Positions 34,398 through 45,314 of a stretch of DNA of 64,000 bases are shown here, in pieces. The stretch covers positions 5,642,001 through 5,706,000 of the forward strand of contig NC_061472.1 of the NCBI RefSeq assembly GCF_022581195.2. The letters run 5' to 3'. The position numbers and the translations under genes were made by a program. This DNA comes from Helicoverpa zea (taxonomy: Eukaryota > Arthropoda > Insecta > Lepidoptera > Noctuidae). Position 1 is the first letter of the stretch, and each line of letters begins with the position of its first letter. The notes below the pieces were generated by a model that had not been told where the DNA came from, did no database searches, and worked only from the letters and a program-made list of their open reading frames with translations.

Positions 34398-35168
34398 TTA
34401 GCGACGCGTCTTCCTCAGCACCTTCGCTTTCTTAGCATCAGCCTTTGGAGAAATGCTAGCCACTGAAGGCAACGCACTACCTCCAGCAGTCGCTGCACTA
34501 ACACTAGCGGGAAACAATGCAATAAGATCGTCTAGCTCACCCAAACTGGAGATCTTACGACGAGACTTATCTGCCGCTTGAACGATGATCTTTCCCTCCG
34601 CAGACCAACAGCTACTGATACCAAAGTGTTTCCGAGCAGCAACAAAAACCTGATGACGGGTCTTAGTCAGAAACTCGGATATAGTAATACCCGAGCCTTT
34701 GAGTGAAGTTTTGTTGTCCCAGAGAACTCGACGATGCTCCATATCCTTAAAGCGCACGAGCACAGGCCTGGTTTTAGCCTGCGAGGCACCAAGTCTATGG
34801 CACACCTCAAACATGTCCAGGCAGGCGTCATCCAACTTCATGCGCTTAACAACTACGTCCAGAACAGTCTCGTTGACCTTCTCATTGGCCTTCTCTGGAA
34901 TACCATGGAACAGCAGGATCTTCCTTCGCATGGCAGTTTCGTGTTTGTCAAGAGCACGGGAAACAAGCTCAATCTGTGCTTTAAGAAGAGTCAAAGAATG
35001 ACACACAAAACTTTTAAATTCGATGAATTCAGAAGAAAGCGACGCCAAGTCGAGGTGCTTTGGAGCACTGCCAGCAGCAATCTTCAGCAGCTTGTCTTCA
35101 TAGTTTTGCATACGGGAACCAAAGAGTTTCTCCAAGTCAGCCATGCTCTGTGCAAGTTTGTTGTCCAT
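34398..35168 (-). CDS. LINE ORF1: RNA-binding protein, L1-ORF1-like
   Basis: A 256-residue protein encoded upstream of ORF2. Proteins of this layout coat the element RNA and act as nucleic-acid chaperones in the ribonucleoprotein particle. Residues about 1-95 are helical and heptad-rich (MADLEKLFGSRMQNYEDKLL), suggesting a coiled coil for trimer formation. Residues about 100-180 look like an RRM: KILLFHGIPEKANEKVNE, FEVCHRLGASQAKTRPVLVR, FKDMEHRRVLWDNK. The C-terminal part (SGITISEFLTKTRHQVFVAA, EGKIIVQAADKSRRKI) matches the C-terminal domain of L1-type ORF1 proteins. It ends in a lysine- and arginine-rich tail (KKAKVLRKTRR). No CCHC zinc knuckle is seen. The frame is complete. The start is the first ATG of the frame. 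Confidence 0.85.
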   Translation of the reverse strand: MDNKLAQSMADLEKLFGSRMQNYEDKLLKIAAGSAPKHLDLASLSSEFIEFKSFVCHSLTLLKAQIELVSRALDKHETAMRRKILLFHGIPEKANEKVNETVLDVVVKRMKLDDACLDMFEVCHRLGASQAKTRPVLVRFKDMEHRRVLWDNKTSLKGSGITISEFLTKTRHQVFVAARKHFGISSCWSAEGKIIVQAADKSRRKISSLGELDDLIALFPASVSAATAGGSALPSVASISPKADAKKAKVLRKTRR

Positions 35169-35350
35169 AGTTGTAAGATGATGTGAAGTGAAGAAGTGTT
35201 GTTAAATGGAGAGTTTATTATAGAAAAGTGATGAAAGGTGAGTTAAAGAGCCAAATCAATACATGTAATTATCAAAATACTGTAATTTCTAATTTAAATA
35301 AATAATAAATATAAGCAGCAAAAAACACGTCTAACTGTCACTCCTACCCA

Positions 35351-35976
35351 CATAGAAAAACCCATATATATGTATAAATAAGGCTTTTTTTTTACGTCAT
35401 GTAAATATTTACATAAACTGAACCCATTATAGATTAGTTTAATTAAAGAATAATATTAATAAAATTCTAGTTTTAACTAGTAATATATATTTTAAACAAC
35501 AAAATTGCACAGTCAGCGACCACAGGACATACACAATTAGTCCACAGCACGTTGTCGACTATCGCATACATTGCTATCAAAAATATACGTCGTGAATAAA
35601 TTAAAAGTCGTATTGTACGCGAACGTACTGAAATAAATTGACCGAGTTTTACAATCATTTTCATTGGTGTAATTTATTTGTGACAGATTTTAAGTGTAGT
35701 TTTGTTAAGTTTTATTTACATAAAGTACAATTACCTACTGTTTTCTTTTTGCACACTGACAATTTTGTTGGCTTATTAGGTACAACCATTGTATTGAATA
35801 GGCACTTTTCATCAATCACTATGCGAAATTATTGAAAATACTAGGTACAAATAATTATGTTTTATCAAAAAACTAAAACATCATTCTGAGGTAAAAGTTA
35901 GCAAATGACCCTGGCCTTTCCTCTATTTCATTTGATCCATAGTTTTAGCCCATAATCTGGCTTAACGATTTAAAAA
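35351..35976. other. AT-rich spacer, LINE 5' boundary zone
   Basis: It holds possibly the first bases of the LINE 5' UTR and then anonymous sequence. No gene was seen. Confidence 0.35.
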
Positions 35977-36195
35977 GTTCTAGGGACATCGTGTATTAAA
36001 GGTCTGTGGTTATTCAGCAAGACACGCGTTCTCGTTCCACTAAGAGCAGAAAAAGCAAAGAAAAAAACACATGGGTATTATTTTATAAGTTCTATGGACA
36101 CTCTGTATTTTGATACAGGTCTGAGTTTAATTCAAGAGACGCGTTCTCGTTCCACCAAGAGTAGAAAAAGCAAAGAAAAAAACATATGGATATTA
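35977..36195. repeat. Two tandem copies of a 107-112-bp unit
   Basis: Unit 1 (35977-36080) and unit 2 (36089-36195) both start GTTCTA-GGACA and share AGACGCGTTCTCGTTCCAC-type sequence. They also share GCAGAAAAAGCAAAGAAAAAA (TAGAAAAAGC in unit 2) and end CATGGGTATTA/CATATGGATATTA. The second halves are much better conserved than the first. Confidence 0.8.
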
Positions 36196-39100
36196 AGAAA
36201 ATTCGACTAACCAATAGTTAGAAAGATAATTTCTGTAGATTAGTACTTAAGATAAACTACTAAATAACTAACATCAGTTTTAAGATTGTAGTGTACTGTT
36301 TCTGTTAGCAATTTTATTATTGCCAACGCTAATGCATTTACGGTCTAATTTCTCTAGAGTAGTTAGGTAACTATTACGTGTTGCAATAGAAATTGTTGGC
36401 TATTAAGTCCTTAAACGGTTTTCACTGCTGTAGTTTTTACGCTATGAGTGTAACGATCTTGATATTTTGTGTTTGTTTGTATTTCTGAATACCTTACACC
36501 CGTGGTTTAATATTTTGCGTAACACGAAATGCAACCTGCACAATTTACAAGCGGCACGTAAGCGGTAAATCCGCCTGATCTGGGTGCACCGTAATACAGT
36601 CATTATTTTAAACACACACGACACGTCAGCTGTCAAAGTAAACTTTGACATTACCACTTGCCATCAAAGCAATAGCAACAATCAGTTACGTAATACGCAC
36701 ACAGGAGCAATTATCCTTCTCTAGGGAAGCCCCTAATTCTCTAGAGACGCGACACACAGTCACAACACGTAATTAGTTACGACAAAATCGCATTACAGGG
36801 ATACCCTGAAAGATTAGGACACTTGGAGCTTCCTTTGTAATTCTTCAAATTGCGGACAAGATTCGAAAAGACTGGGGCTATTGTTGGTCTTCGGGTACTA
36901 GAGTATTTGCTAGTTTGGCTCTAGGGTTTTTTTTTAAATCTATGTACTAAAAGAAAGTGGTATAAGTTACACTACTTATAACTCAAGAATGGTTTAACCT
37001 TTTAAGAAAAACATAGTGGGTAGGTAGGTTAGACCCGGGAAAAGGTCGTTGGATAGATTTTTTACCATCTGGCTACGGGAGGCAGATACCCGGGACGCGG
37101 CTAAAACCGAGGGCAGAAGAATCAATTAATCAATCCAAACACCTCTAAGAAATCTTTTTTGTCGTTTTGTCTTATTGTCACAAATTACAGGCCAATAGCA
37201 TTAGGGTATTTTTAATTCGTAATATCTTTGAGTATAAGCTGAAACTCTTCATTGTAAGAACTTATAGTTAACAAAAGGACTTTAAAATCGTTATACCTCT
37301 ATGTAAGTAGTAACGATGCAGATGTAATCGCACCTTTGCCGTTAAGGTCTGCTTACAATCTTTTGTCTGCCTACTTAACTACTTGTCTGTCTAGACTATA
37401 CCTAGGTACACTGACTCATGTATCTTCACGCTTATAGTTACGTCACTTGACACCACCTGCACCTGACATACCTACTTATTCTATAAAGCAACCTGACTCG
37501 TAAACTAGATGGATTTTTTATGTTTAATTATATATGCTATACCAACTGTTGCCTGTGGTTTCCACCGCGACTTATAGGAATTTCCAAAAAAGTTCTTTGT
37601 AAAAGCACACTCACGGAATTTAAGAGACAAAATTCTAGAATAGTAAACTTCTTCGAAAAGATTTAATCATATAATTTCTTTTCGAAGTACATATTATGTA
37701 TGTTGAAATCAAATGGCAATACAATTGAATCTTACATACGGAGGTTTCTTTCACTATGGTAAAAATAAAAAATCTAAACTATCGTGGATGATCTCATGCA
37801 AGGTATAGAGTGGAGTAGTCCCAATACATTTAAAAGAGGCTAACCTTCGATAATTAACCTTGATCGACTATAGGAAGGAAATGTCAGAACTAAATACTTT
37901 TTTTATAAAAGAGCACCAATAAATTAACGTCTGATTGAGACGTCATTATTAGTCTACGATAATATATGTATTTGAATATTTATTTTATCTGTTTTCTCAA
38001 GATATTTTCCTTATCCTACCAATTTTAGCCCACACAAACCAATCATTAGACAACGGACACGAATATTTTTAATCGATGAAAAAAAAAACTTCTGACTGAA
38101 GTTTTTACTTGAATTTAACACGGAAAGGTAGGTAATCCTTGTATACCTACTGTTTATTCAGTGAAGCGTATGGAAGTATTTTTATTGGTGTTAGTTTTTG
38201 TTATAAAATTATAGTAAGATAATGCCCTTGTCATGGCAAATCTTTTCACTCTTCTACACATCAAAATAGAACTTAAAACTGTGTCAAAACTTTGAAATTG
38301 ACATCTAATAACCACCCTTTATAATTTGCCAATGCATTAAACGGATACAAAAGTACAAAAGTAGTCATACATTTGAAATCACAGCATCACAAACCAAACC
38401 ATTTGACAAACGAGTTGCAAGCGTATTATGAAACAAGCGCACTGATGCATTGGCACTTTTAGTCAGACATTGATCGTTGGCCATTCAAATACATTAATTG
38501 CAACAGTCTATGAATCAATTGAGGTCAGCCGTGTGATAGCGGACTCGAATTAATTAGCATTTCATTTAGATTTTCAGTTTTTCATGAAAATTTAAAATTG
38601 ATGGACAGAATGGCGTTTCGTCTATTTACCTGTTAGACGTGACAAACTATTTGCAAACTGGTCATGAATTTTCTGAAAGAACTTTAGATTATGTACATTA
38701 TAACTAAATAATTACAAGAAAGTTATTGTTTTCTATAAGAACTGCAAGGTTAATCATAATATTTAAAATATGTTTATCAACTCTTAGGCATCATCTGACA
38801 TCGCCAAAAAGCCACAATCCTTCTAGCGTAGTCGGCTAAAAGGTAGCCTCATATCCTTCCTCGATAAATTCTCTTGCTAGCACTGATATTCACAAATCAG
38901 TACCTACTGTAGTACTGTGTCAGTAATTTCGAACAAACTCTTCAAAATAATTTAGTAATATTAAACTTAAAATAATCTAAACCAACAAAATCCTTCGTCA
39001 CTAGAACTCCACCCTTACCTAATCATAAATTACTCGCGATATATTAATTGAACGTGCATTATAATTACACTTGCATAACCCACTGATATCTTATTAAAAT

Positions 39101-39199
39101 ATAGTCCCAAAGCGCTCAGCATTTCCCGAGTATTATGTCAGTTAACCTAATTTTAACTTTAGTGGACTTGGCTCCTGTTTAAATAATAATGGGTGAGCG
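36196..39199. other. AT-rich intergenic DNA, no gene seen
   Basis: About 3 kb without a recognisable gene, terminal repeat or repeat family. Confidence 0.45.
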
Positions 39200-39279
39200 C
39201 GGGAATTCTGAGGTTAAGCCGCTTATGGTGCGGTTGGAGCGAGGATGGGTGACCTGTTTTGGATCTCCCTGTTTTTTTT
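39200..39279 (+). repeat. 5S-rRNA-like Pol III fragment (SINE3-type?)
   Basis: CTGAGGTTAAGCCGC, GTGCGGTTGGAGC and GAGGATGGGTGACC occur in the order and spacing of the 5S rRNA internal promoter (A box, intermediate element, C box). A run of eight T ends it at 39272-39279. It lacks the rest of 5S rRNA, so it is a pseudogene or a 5S-derived SINE head rather than a gene. Confidence 0.45.
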
Positions 39280-39662
39280 GGGTTTCTTATAAATATAAAG
39301 TTTTTTTAACATAATCTACAATACCCGTATTTATCAGTGCTGATGCTTGGTTTCTTTTCTTCAATATAATTTTTACATATTTACTCAATTTCTTATTCGT
39401 TGCCTGCTTATCCCAGATTTTTTATCAATAAAAATGAATACAATTAGGTATACACTGAGTAAGTAATAATACAGGGTTACATAAACACTACGTAATGAAT
39501 ATTCATTAACTCCGATTATCGATTACAATTGTAATCGATCAACCAGACGCAAATATCGATTGCAAATCTTACAAGATCATAACCCAACCATACGTACTAT
39601 TTACCTACACTATTCTGTATTTACGAGTATTCATACTACTTTTTAAATTGATAAATCATATA
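39280..39662. other. Spacer, no gene seen
   Basis: It contains repeated ATCGAT/ATCGATT strings around 39517-39560 and nothing else that I recognise. Confidence 0.4.
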
Positions 39663-39795
39663 AATGACTCCTCCCGCTGTGGGTTAGCGGCGTGAGGGCG
39701 TGTCAGACTCTTACTGACTAAAACCCATCATGTTCCTTCTTAAGCTCTTTAGTTACCAGGGCCGCGGTAACTCTTTCGAACAATCTCGCAGCCCG
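39663..39795 (+). repeat. Dispersed GC-rich repeat (copy 2)
   Basis: CTCCCGCTGTGGGTTAGCGG, GTCAGACTCTTACTGACTAA and CAGGGCCGCGGTAACTCTTT match the copy at 9268-9545 closely, then break off near 39795. Confidence 0.65.
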
Positions 39796-40649
39796 CTTAT
39801 TCATACTACCTACATACAAGTTAACAGTCTGGTTTCCCAAGTAATATCGTAATACACTTTAGAACAATAGCGTGCAGTTTATAAGGAAAACCGATATGGA
39901 GCAGAATGTAAGCAAAAAAACCTGTTCTTTTTCATGTATGCATTGAAATGTAAAAGAATGTTATGTCGTTCTATTTTTAATACGTTACTATTTTTGATAT
40001 TGATACCTACGTAAGTTTGCTCAAAATTGTTATTTTAACGCACACAGATAAAGAGAAAGTAGCATATTTCCTACTTCAGGGTGCAACTAAATTTAAACGT
40101 GTTTTAGGCGTCTGACCCAGTAAATATAACAGACTGGCTGTTTTACATGGTTTTACCTGTTTCCTAAAGGAACTCCTTTCCGGGTCCGGAAAAGGCCCAG
40201 GTTAGCCTATATGTTATTCTGACATAAGTATAAAATATATAATTGAAAAGTAACATCAAATTCTATTCTTAGGTACGTTTTTATTCTGTCGTAAAATAAA
40301 AGTTAGATTGAAAAATCTGTCATGTTCAAACTTAACAAATAGTACATAGTATTTTAATTTACCTATAAATGTAAGTAGTTTAAGTTTGTGTATACCTAAA
40401 GTGTGTACTTTATTAGTTTCAATATAATTAAGTTTAATATAAAACAAGATACCTAACCGTAAACTGATTAAAACCGTAGTTCGTTTCAGTTAGTTTCAGC
40501 AAATCAATTATCTCTTCTGATAAGTTCTCCTAAGAAAGTACTGGTAAGTGTAGTTCTCAGTTCTCACTCATTCGTATTTCTGTGAGTCTCTCAAATATTG
40601 AGCAAATACGGCGGTTTAGCTGGAATTAGTGAGCTCTCACCCCCTCTTA
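39796..40649. other. Spacer with Helitron-like scraps
   Basis: The segment 40150-40220 (TTTCCTAAAGGAACTCCTTT, GGCCCAGGTTAGCCTATATG) looks like a very degraded minus-strand Helitron body. No gene was seen. Confidence 0.35.
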
Positions 40650-40850
40650 TTAGTTAGGGATGTCACTTATAGAATATACCTTTTTGCTTCAGTCAACGGT
40701 TTCACCTGCGTCCCGTGGAAACTATTTCGCGCACCTGTTTAGAAAAAACCTTCCTGTACCTATAAATGGGCAATCTAACACTGAAGATTTTTTTCGAATC
40801 AGCCCAGTGAACCTATCTAAAAATATTTATTCGTTACATATCTAAAGATG
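40650..40850 (-). mobile_element. Degraded Helitron-like fragment, minus strand
   Basis: In + orientation it reads TTTCACCTGCGTCCCGTGGA, CCTTCCTGTACCTATAAATG and TCGAATCAGCCCAGTGAACC, matching the minus-strand body of the Helitron family. It is not complete at either end. Confidence 0.4.
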
Positions 40851-41120
40851 TTGTATTCCTAAAACTCTGCAGTTTTATAGTATCACTATAAAATTATTCG
40901 ATTCTCAACGATTCTAATCGATAGATTACCGAATGGATGAGTATTTTGCAGGTTATTCTTTTAAAATTAAAAATTTTGCAAGCGGTTAGAACAGGTAATC
41001 TTCGCTAACTTGCTAGTAAAACCTATTTTTGGGGTGATTGTCACGGCTTACAAATTTTTGACAGTGGCAACCCTGCCAAGATTATCGTTTCTGGCAACAC
41101 CTTGCGATTCGGAAGCATTT
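40851..41120. other. Spacer before composite element
   Basis: Nothing recognised, apart from GGCAACCCTGCCAAG-type repeats near 41066. Confidence 0.35.
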
Positions 41121-41743
41121 CGATACCTCCCACGTAAGTTGTTGTATCTTCAAAATTGTAATTTTACACTACGGAGTTTTAAAGATTGACACTCGCGTCA
41201 AATAGTCTTGCTTCAATATATTCTTTTCAAATTTTGCATACACATATATTTTAAAGTGCTTTCAATGTTTGCCTACGATTTTTTTGTTTAATAGTTGTAG
41301 TTTTTGAGATTTTGTTCATACAACATTCTAGACTGTAGTGTTACCTTACATAAATGTTGTACAGGATACTTACAACCATTTACAGTGGAAAACAATATTT
41401 GAATTTAACTGTATGTGCTAAATACTATAGTGTACGTTGATATAAATTTAATATTTTGTGGCAGTATGTGTAGTTCCATATAATTAGGGCTTAGTAAAAA
41501 ACCATATTTAATTCTCTTAAGTAACTCTGAAATAGTAACAATTCAACATAATTAAAAAATCTAAAAAAAACACTTTCTTCTGACATCAAATAACAATCAA
41601 GGTTCTAGGTTAATTATTAGTAAGATTAATTATTCCAGTCTTTTATTTATTAAAACCTTGATACCTATATTACGTTAAAGTTACTTAAACATAAAAAGAA
41701 ATAAGGTATCGATGAAATACTGTGTGATACCTCCTGTCACAAC

Positions 41744-42317
41744 CAGGCCCGCCGCTAGCTGTTAGTTCGCCCGCGTGCAAAACTGATTATGCCGCCCTAC
41801 GACTAAGTACATATTATACTGGGTTTTGTCAAAAAAATCAAAATTCGTTATGATTATAAAATATGTATTTTAATTAGGTATAATAATTATATTTGTTTAC
41901 TGAAGTATAAAACTAAGCCACATAATCACTACAAAAACTTAGCTCTTCTGTGTAGTGCGCCTAGTGCGATGCAAGAAAAGAGAAGCAATCTTAAATAAAC
42001 GCGAGCGGACCGAGCGCAAATTTTATAGTTTATGATGCAAAGGGTGAACCCGTCAAAATTGACAGGACATGACCAAAGCGAGGGCGGCTTTTTCTGAACT
42101 TTTATTGCTAATCTACTCATCTAATTTTATTACGTAATTATGGTTTAATTTTGCCGCCCCCTAAATCATGCCGCCCGGGGCATTTGCAAATCAAATCATT
42201 GGTAAAAAGATATTGTATTTTTTAAATATTACGTGATAAGTCGTTCGATTTGCCGCCCCCTAGGACGTCCCGCCCGCGTGCGGTGCACGCCTTGCACGCC
42301 CGCTTGCGGCGGGCCTG
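41744..42317. mobile_element. hAT-type MITE with 8-bp target duplication
   Basis: The ends are CAGGCCCGCCGC (41744-41755) and its reverse complement GCGGCGGGCCTG (42306-42317). They are flanked by identical GTCACAAC at 41736-41743 and 42318-42325. An 8-bp duplication with CAG-starting ends is the hAT signature. GCCGCCC recurs inside (41791, 42154, 42169, 42252). It is 574 bp, non-coding and non-autonomous. Confidence 0.85.
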
Positions 42318-42369
42318 GTCACAACAGTCTTTAAACAGTAAAAAATAAATAAATTGAAAACGAAGTATT

Positions 42370-43020
42370 AAAATAAGAATAGTACTGACTGTAGAGGTGG
42401 ATGACGGGGAGTAGCGAACCCGCGGGGCTATATATCCGAATGCTCCAGGGAGAGTATACTGTCCACCATCTCCGGCCTGCCGGAGTGAAGCATGGCGGGG
42501 GATAGGTCTCCCGCCTCGCTAGAGTAGGGTTAGCAGCTCTGGTCGGAGGGTAGGTGCCTCGTGGTAAGTGGCGAGTGGGCCGGTGATGCTGGACCCACAG
42601 GGAGCGCGTGATCTGCGTTTAAAGTCCGCCGAGGTATCCTCACCCTTCAGCCGCTCATGTAACTGTTGCCCTCTTGTTTTAGCGACTGATTCCCGGGGGC
42701 CCAGTAAGTGAGTTGGCGAGTCTGCACCTGCCATTTTTACGTATACAAACATTGTTAACGGCAGGTGCCATAGTTCCCATAGTTATCCCCATTCCCAGTC
42801 CATTACATTAGCATCCCATCACAATAACTCAAGTAGTTTTCATCCATAGTTAGCAATAGTTTAGCACAGAACCGGGGATTGTCCTTGGGTACATTTCTAT
42901 AGTGTATACAGGGATAATCTTCGGTTTTGTGTCACCATTTCATTAAAGTTGTCTCAAAAGGGCTTCAGCGTGTTGGCTTCGGCCCCACGTTCGCCTCCCA
43001 AAAATTCGGGACTCTTTCTT
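42370..43020 (+). repeat. Non-LTR retrotransposon 3' region
   Basis: It has a GC-rich part (GGATGACGGGGAGTAGCGAA to CTGCACCTGCCATTTTTACG), then an untranslated-looking part (CAGGTGCCATAGTTCCCATA, TTGTGTCACCATTTCATTAA, GCTTCGGCCCCACGTTCGCC). The last part also occurs in reverse at 28436-28556. No coding frame with known motifs is visible. Confidence 0.55.
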
Positions 43021-43025
43021 TTTTA

Positions 43026-43324
43026 AAGCATACTGCCAGAGCTTTTACATGAGTAATCTATGGGTTAACTACACCAAAAGATCGCTGGATGTCCTGCGCA
43101 TTCAATATAATAATGCTTTCAGGATGTTGTTGCGACTGCCCCGTTTCTGCAGCGCGTCGGAGATGTTTGCAAAGTCTCACACAGATGGTTTTCAAGCCAT
43201 AATGCGTAAAAAGACCGCGTCGCTGCTGTGCAGAGTGCGGAGTAGTCGCAACTATGTATATTCTGAGAGCTGTTGCGGAGAGTTATACTCCCAATATAAG
43301 ATGTTTTGTGCGGAGGGTGATTAG
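43026..43324 (+). pseudogene. LINE reverse-transcriptase protein C-terminus
   Basis: The frame reads NLWVNYTKRSLDVLRIQYNN, AFRMLLRLPRFCSASEMFAK, DGFQAIMRKKTASLLCRVRS and then a stop at 43322-43324. The WVNYT-R-L--LR-QYNNAFR-LL-LPR-CSAS-MFA block is the recurrent C-terminal end of a lepidopteran LINE polyprotein. All upstream domains are lost by 5' truncation. A 3' UTR with an ATTTATTATTTATTTA tail (to 43490) follows in order. Confidence 0.75.
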
Positions 43325-43490
43325 ATAGGAAACTTGTCCTTCCTGTCTGATCATTCCTTTATTAATTTATTTTCATGCTTTTTATTTTTCTTGTAATTAC
43401 TAACATTAGGATATAAGCTTTATGTAATACTAACAACACTATGGATCATTGTTGTCCGAAATAAATGTATTTTATTTATTATTTATTTAG
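43325..43490 (+). other. 3' UTR and tail of the truncated LINE
   Basis: AT-rich sequence from the stop codon to the ATTTATTTATTATTTATTTA tail. Confidence 0.6.
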
Positions 43491-43805
43491 TCCCGAGGTC
43501 TGTCACAGACATACATAATAATAATAAAAAACTTAAGAAACTCTACTACTCCGAATCCCACAACTGGCAGACTCCTGAAGAAGTCATGATATGTAGCTGG
43601 GATAAGCCCACTGTTACAGATCCATCAAGTTTATAGATTGCGGACTATTTGATATTACGGACAGTGGACTATTTGCTTGTGGAGTTGAACAGCTACTTGC
43701 ATATGTTGGTTGAGGTACAATATCCAACACTGATAAATTTTCTTTTTCTATCAGAACTTTAAATCAAAATTTTTGGAGCGTGGTAAAATCATCAAAAGCA
43801 TCCAG

Positions 43806-43880
43806 AGCAGAGCGGGAGGGACTGTCAGACTTGTACTGACTAAAATCCACGGTGTCCTTCAATGGCCCTTTACCTATATT
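43806..43880 (+). repeat. Dispersed GC-rich repeat (copy 3, short)
   Basis: GAGCGGGAGGGACTGTCAGA, CTTGTACTGACTAAAATCCA and GGTGTCCTTCAATGGCCCTT are a diverged piece of the 9268-9545 repeat. Confidence 0.5.
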
Positions 43881-44181
43881 GTTGTATGTCATTAAAAAAA
43901 GAAATATCTTCGCAACGTAAAATATACTATGTCAACATCCAATAATTATTTGTGTATGTAATTCAGACGTAAACTGTTGTATGTATTACTTCACATATAA
44001 TTTGTTATTATTCAACAACGTAAAGTGTTGTATGTGATTATACAACGCTGATTTGGTATCTTCTAAGCGACGTAAGTTGTTGTAAGTAATCTTTAAAACA
44101 GTTTAGGTTGTTGTCGTTATAAAACTACATAATTCTAAAATATCGTTATAAATTATTAATTACGTAAAGATCGACGATCAT

Positions 44182-44300
44182 AGGCGCGCGACCTCCACGC
44201 TTTATGAAGTCCGGCGTGAACTGTCGCATGTCATACATACGCGGCGCGAGCGCGCAACGCACCCCGCGACGTCGCCCGCGTAAACCGTTGCGGAGGTAGA
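44182..44300. other. CpG-rich island inside the composite element
   Basis: GGCGCGCGACCTCCACG, CGCGGCGCGAGCGCGCAACG and GACGTCGCCCGCGTAAACCG stand out from the AT-rich flanks. No gene or promoter structure is attached. Confidence 0.5.
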
Positions 44301-44483
44301 TACAATGTTACACACCGCCGTTGTAATAATGATACAACTTAATACGTCTGGAAAATATACTTAAATTTTTTTTTTATTTTTTTTTTACTATTAACGCATA
44401 TAGTAGGCAAAAATAGGCGGTTTGGTTTAAAAAACGTAAAACATGCATATTGTGGGTTACAACAACTTACGTGGGAGGTATCG

Positions 44484-45145
44484 ATTTATTCATGTAGACA
44501 CAATCTATATCCGATAGGAATCTGTCGAGATGTTTCCCAGGACATTCATTTATTATTGTCGTTCACTCAATTAATAGTAATCACTGGACGTAAATACGAA
44601 TATTAAGCTGTCGGTCTGTGTGTTTATATGGTTCATTAGGTTATTTTAATGGCATTTATCTGAGTATCAACGATTTCTTTTGCTGAAAATATATTCTTAC
44701 GTACCTGTGCACATATAGGGTAATGGCTAGTACCTAATTACACCACTAAACTACACTGTGTAAACTTATATCTGTTACCTACATACTTTAGAAATGATAA
44801 AAAATAAAAAATGTTGCTGAAGAACCTATCACGAGCATAAAAGAAGAAATGTAGCAGAACTGCTAGACCACTTTCTTGACTGACCGTCCACAGTACTACG
44901 GGAATCACACTGGTAACTGCCAGGTTTCTGACTAGTCATTAAGGTCTAGAATCTACCAAAGCAGACTAAGCTGAGGGAAGCAGAGAAGTTTTTAAACAAG
45001 CAATACAATTTCTTATTCAAACATCTTGTCTCCCCACTCAAGATTAACCCTTAGTGAAATAACTATTCGCTGTTTAAAAACTTATCCCCTGCACTTTGGC
45101 GGAGGCCTCATACTCAAGAAATAGGTTCATCGACCTCTGAACAAA
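44484..45145. other. AT-rich spacer, no gene seen
   Basis: Nothing recognised. Confidence 0.4.
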
Positions 45146-45314
45146 GAAAAAAGTCTGACACCAGTCTAACCAAGGGGTATTGGGTTGCCTGGGTCACTGG
45201 GTTGAGGAGGTCAGATAGGCAGTCGCTTCTTGTAAAGCACTGGTACTCAGCTGAATCCGGTCAGACTGGAAGCCGACCCTAACATAGCTGGGAAAAAGGC
45301 TCGGAGGATGATGA
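45146..45314 (+). mobile_element. SINE 3' portion
   Basis: GTCTGACACCAGTCTAACCA, GGTTGCCTGGGTCACTGGGT and GGCTCGGAGGATGATG match the second half of the full SINE at 20531-20940. The tRNA head is missing. Confidence 0.75.

Larger units (their letters stand above)
29641..35350 (-). mobile_element. Non-LTR retrotransposon with intact ORF1 and ORF2
   Basis: Minus-strand order: a 5' region (about 35350-35169), ORF1 (35168-34398), a spacer, ORF2 (32836-29897), a 3' UTR, and a tail seen on + as TATTTATTTATTTAATAG at 29643-29660. Both frames are undamaged, so the copy is young. The spacer is long because a 970-bp P-element-like insertion lies at 33019-33988; without it the spacer is about 580 bp. 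The 5' boundary is approximate, and I could not identify a target duplication. Confidence 0.85.
41121..44483. mobile_element. Candidate composite DNA transposon with 26-bp TIRs
   Basis: CGATACCTCCCACGTAAGTT (41121-41146 with its continuation GTTGTA) is exactly mirrored at 44458-44483. ATTT lies next to both ends (41117-41120 and 44484-44487), a possible 4-bp duplication. The motif ACGTAARTTGTTGTA recurs near the right end at 43967, 44018 and 44070, like subterminal transposase-binding sites. No transposase is left. The interior was later invaded by an hAT MITE (41744-42317), LINE 3' ends (42370-43490) and a GC-rich repeat. Superfamily unassigned. Confidence 0.55.

Noticed and set aside
34734..35186. 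150-codon + frame opposite ORF1
   Set aside because: Antisense shadow of the LINE ORF1 coding sequence with no domain.
39200..39279. Functional 5S rRNA gene
   Set aside because: Only the internal promoter-like part is similar; both ends of the 5S molecule are missing.
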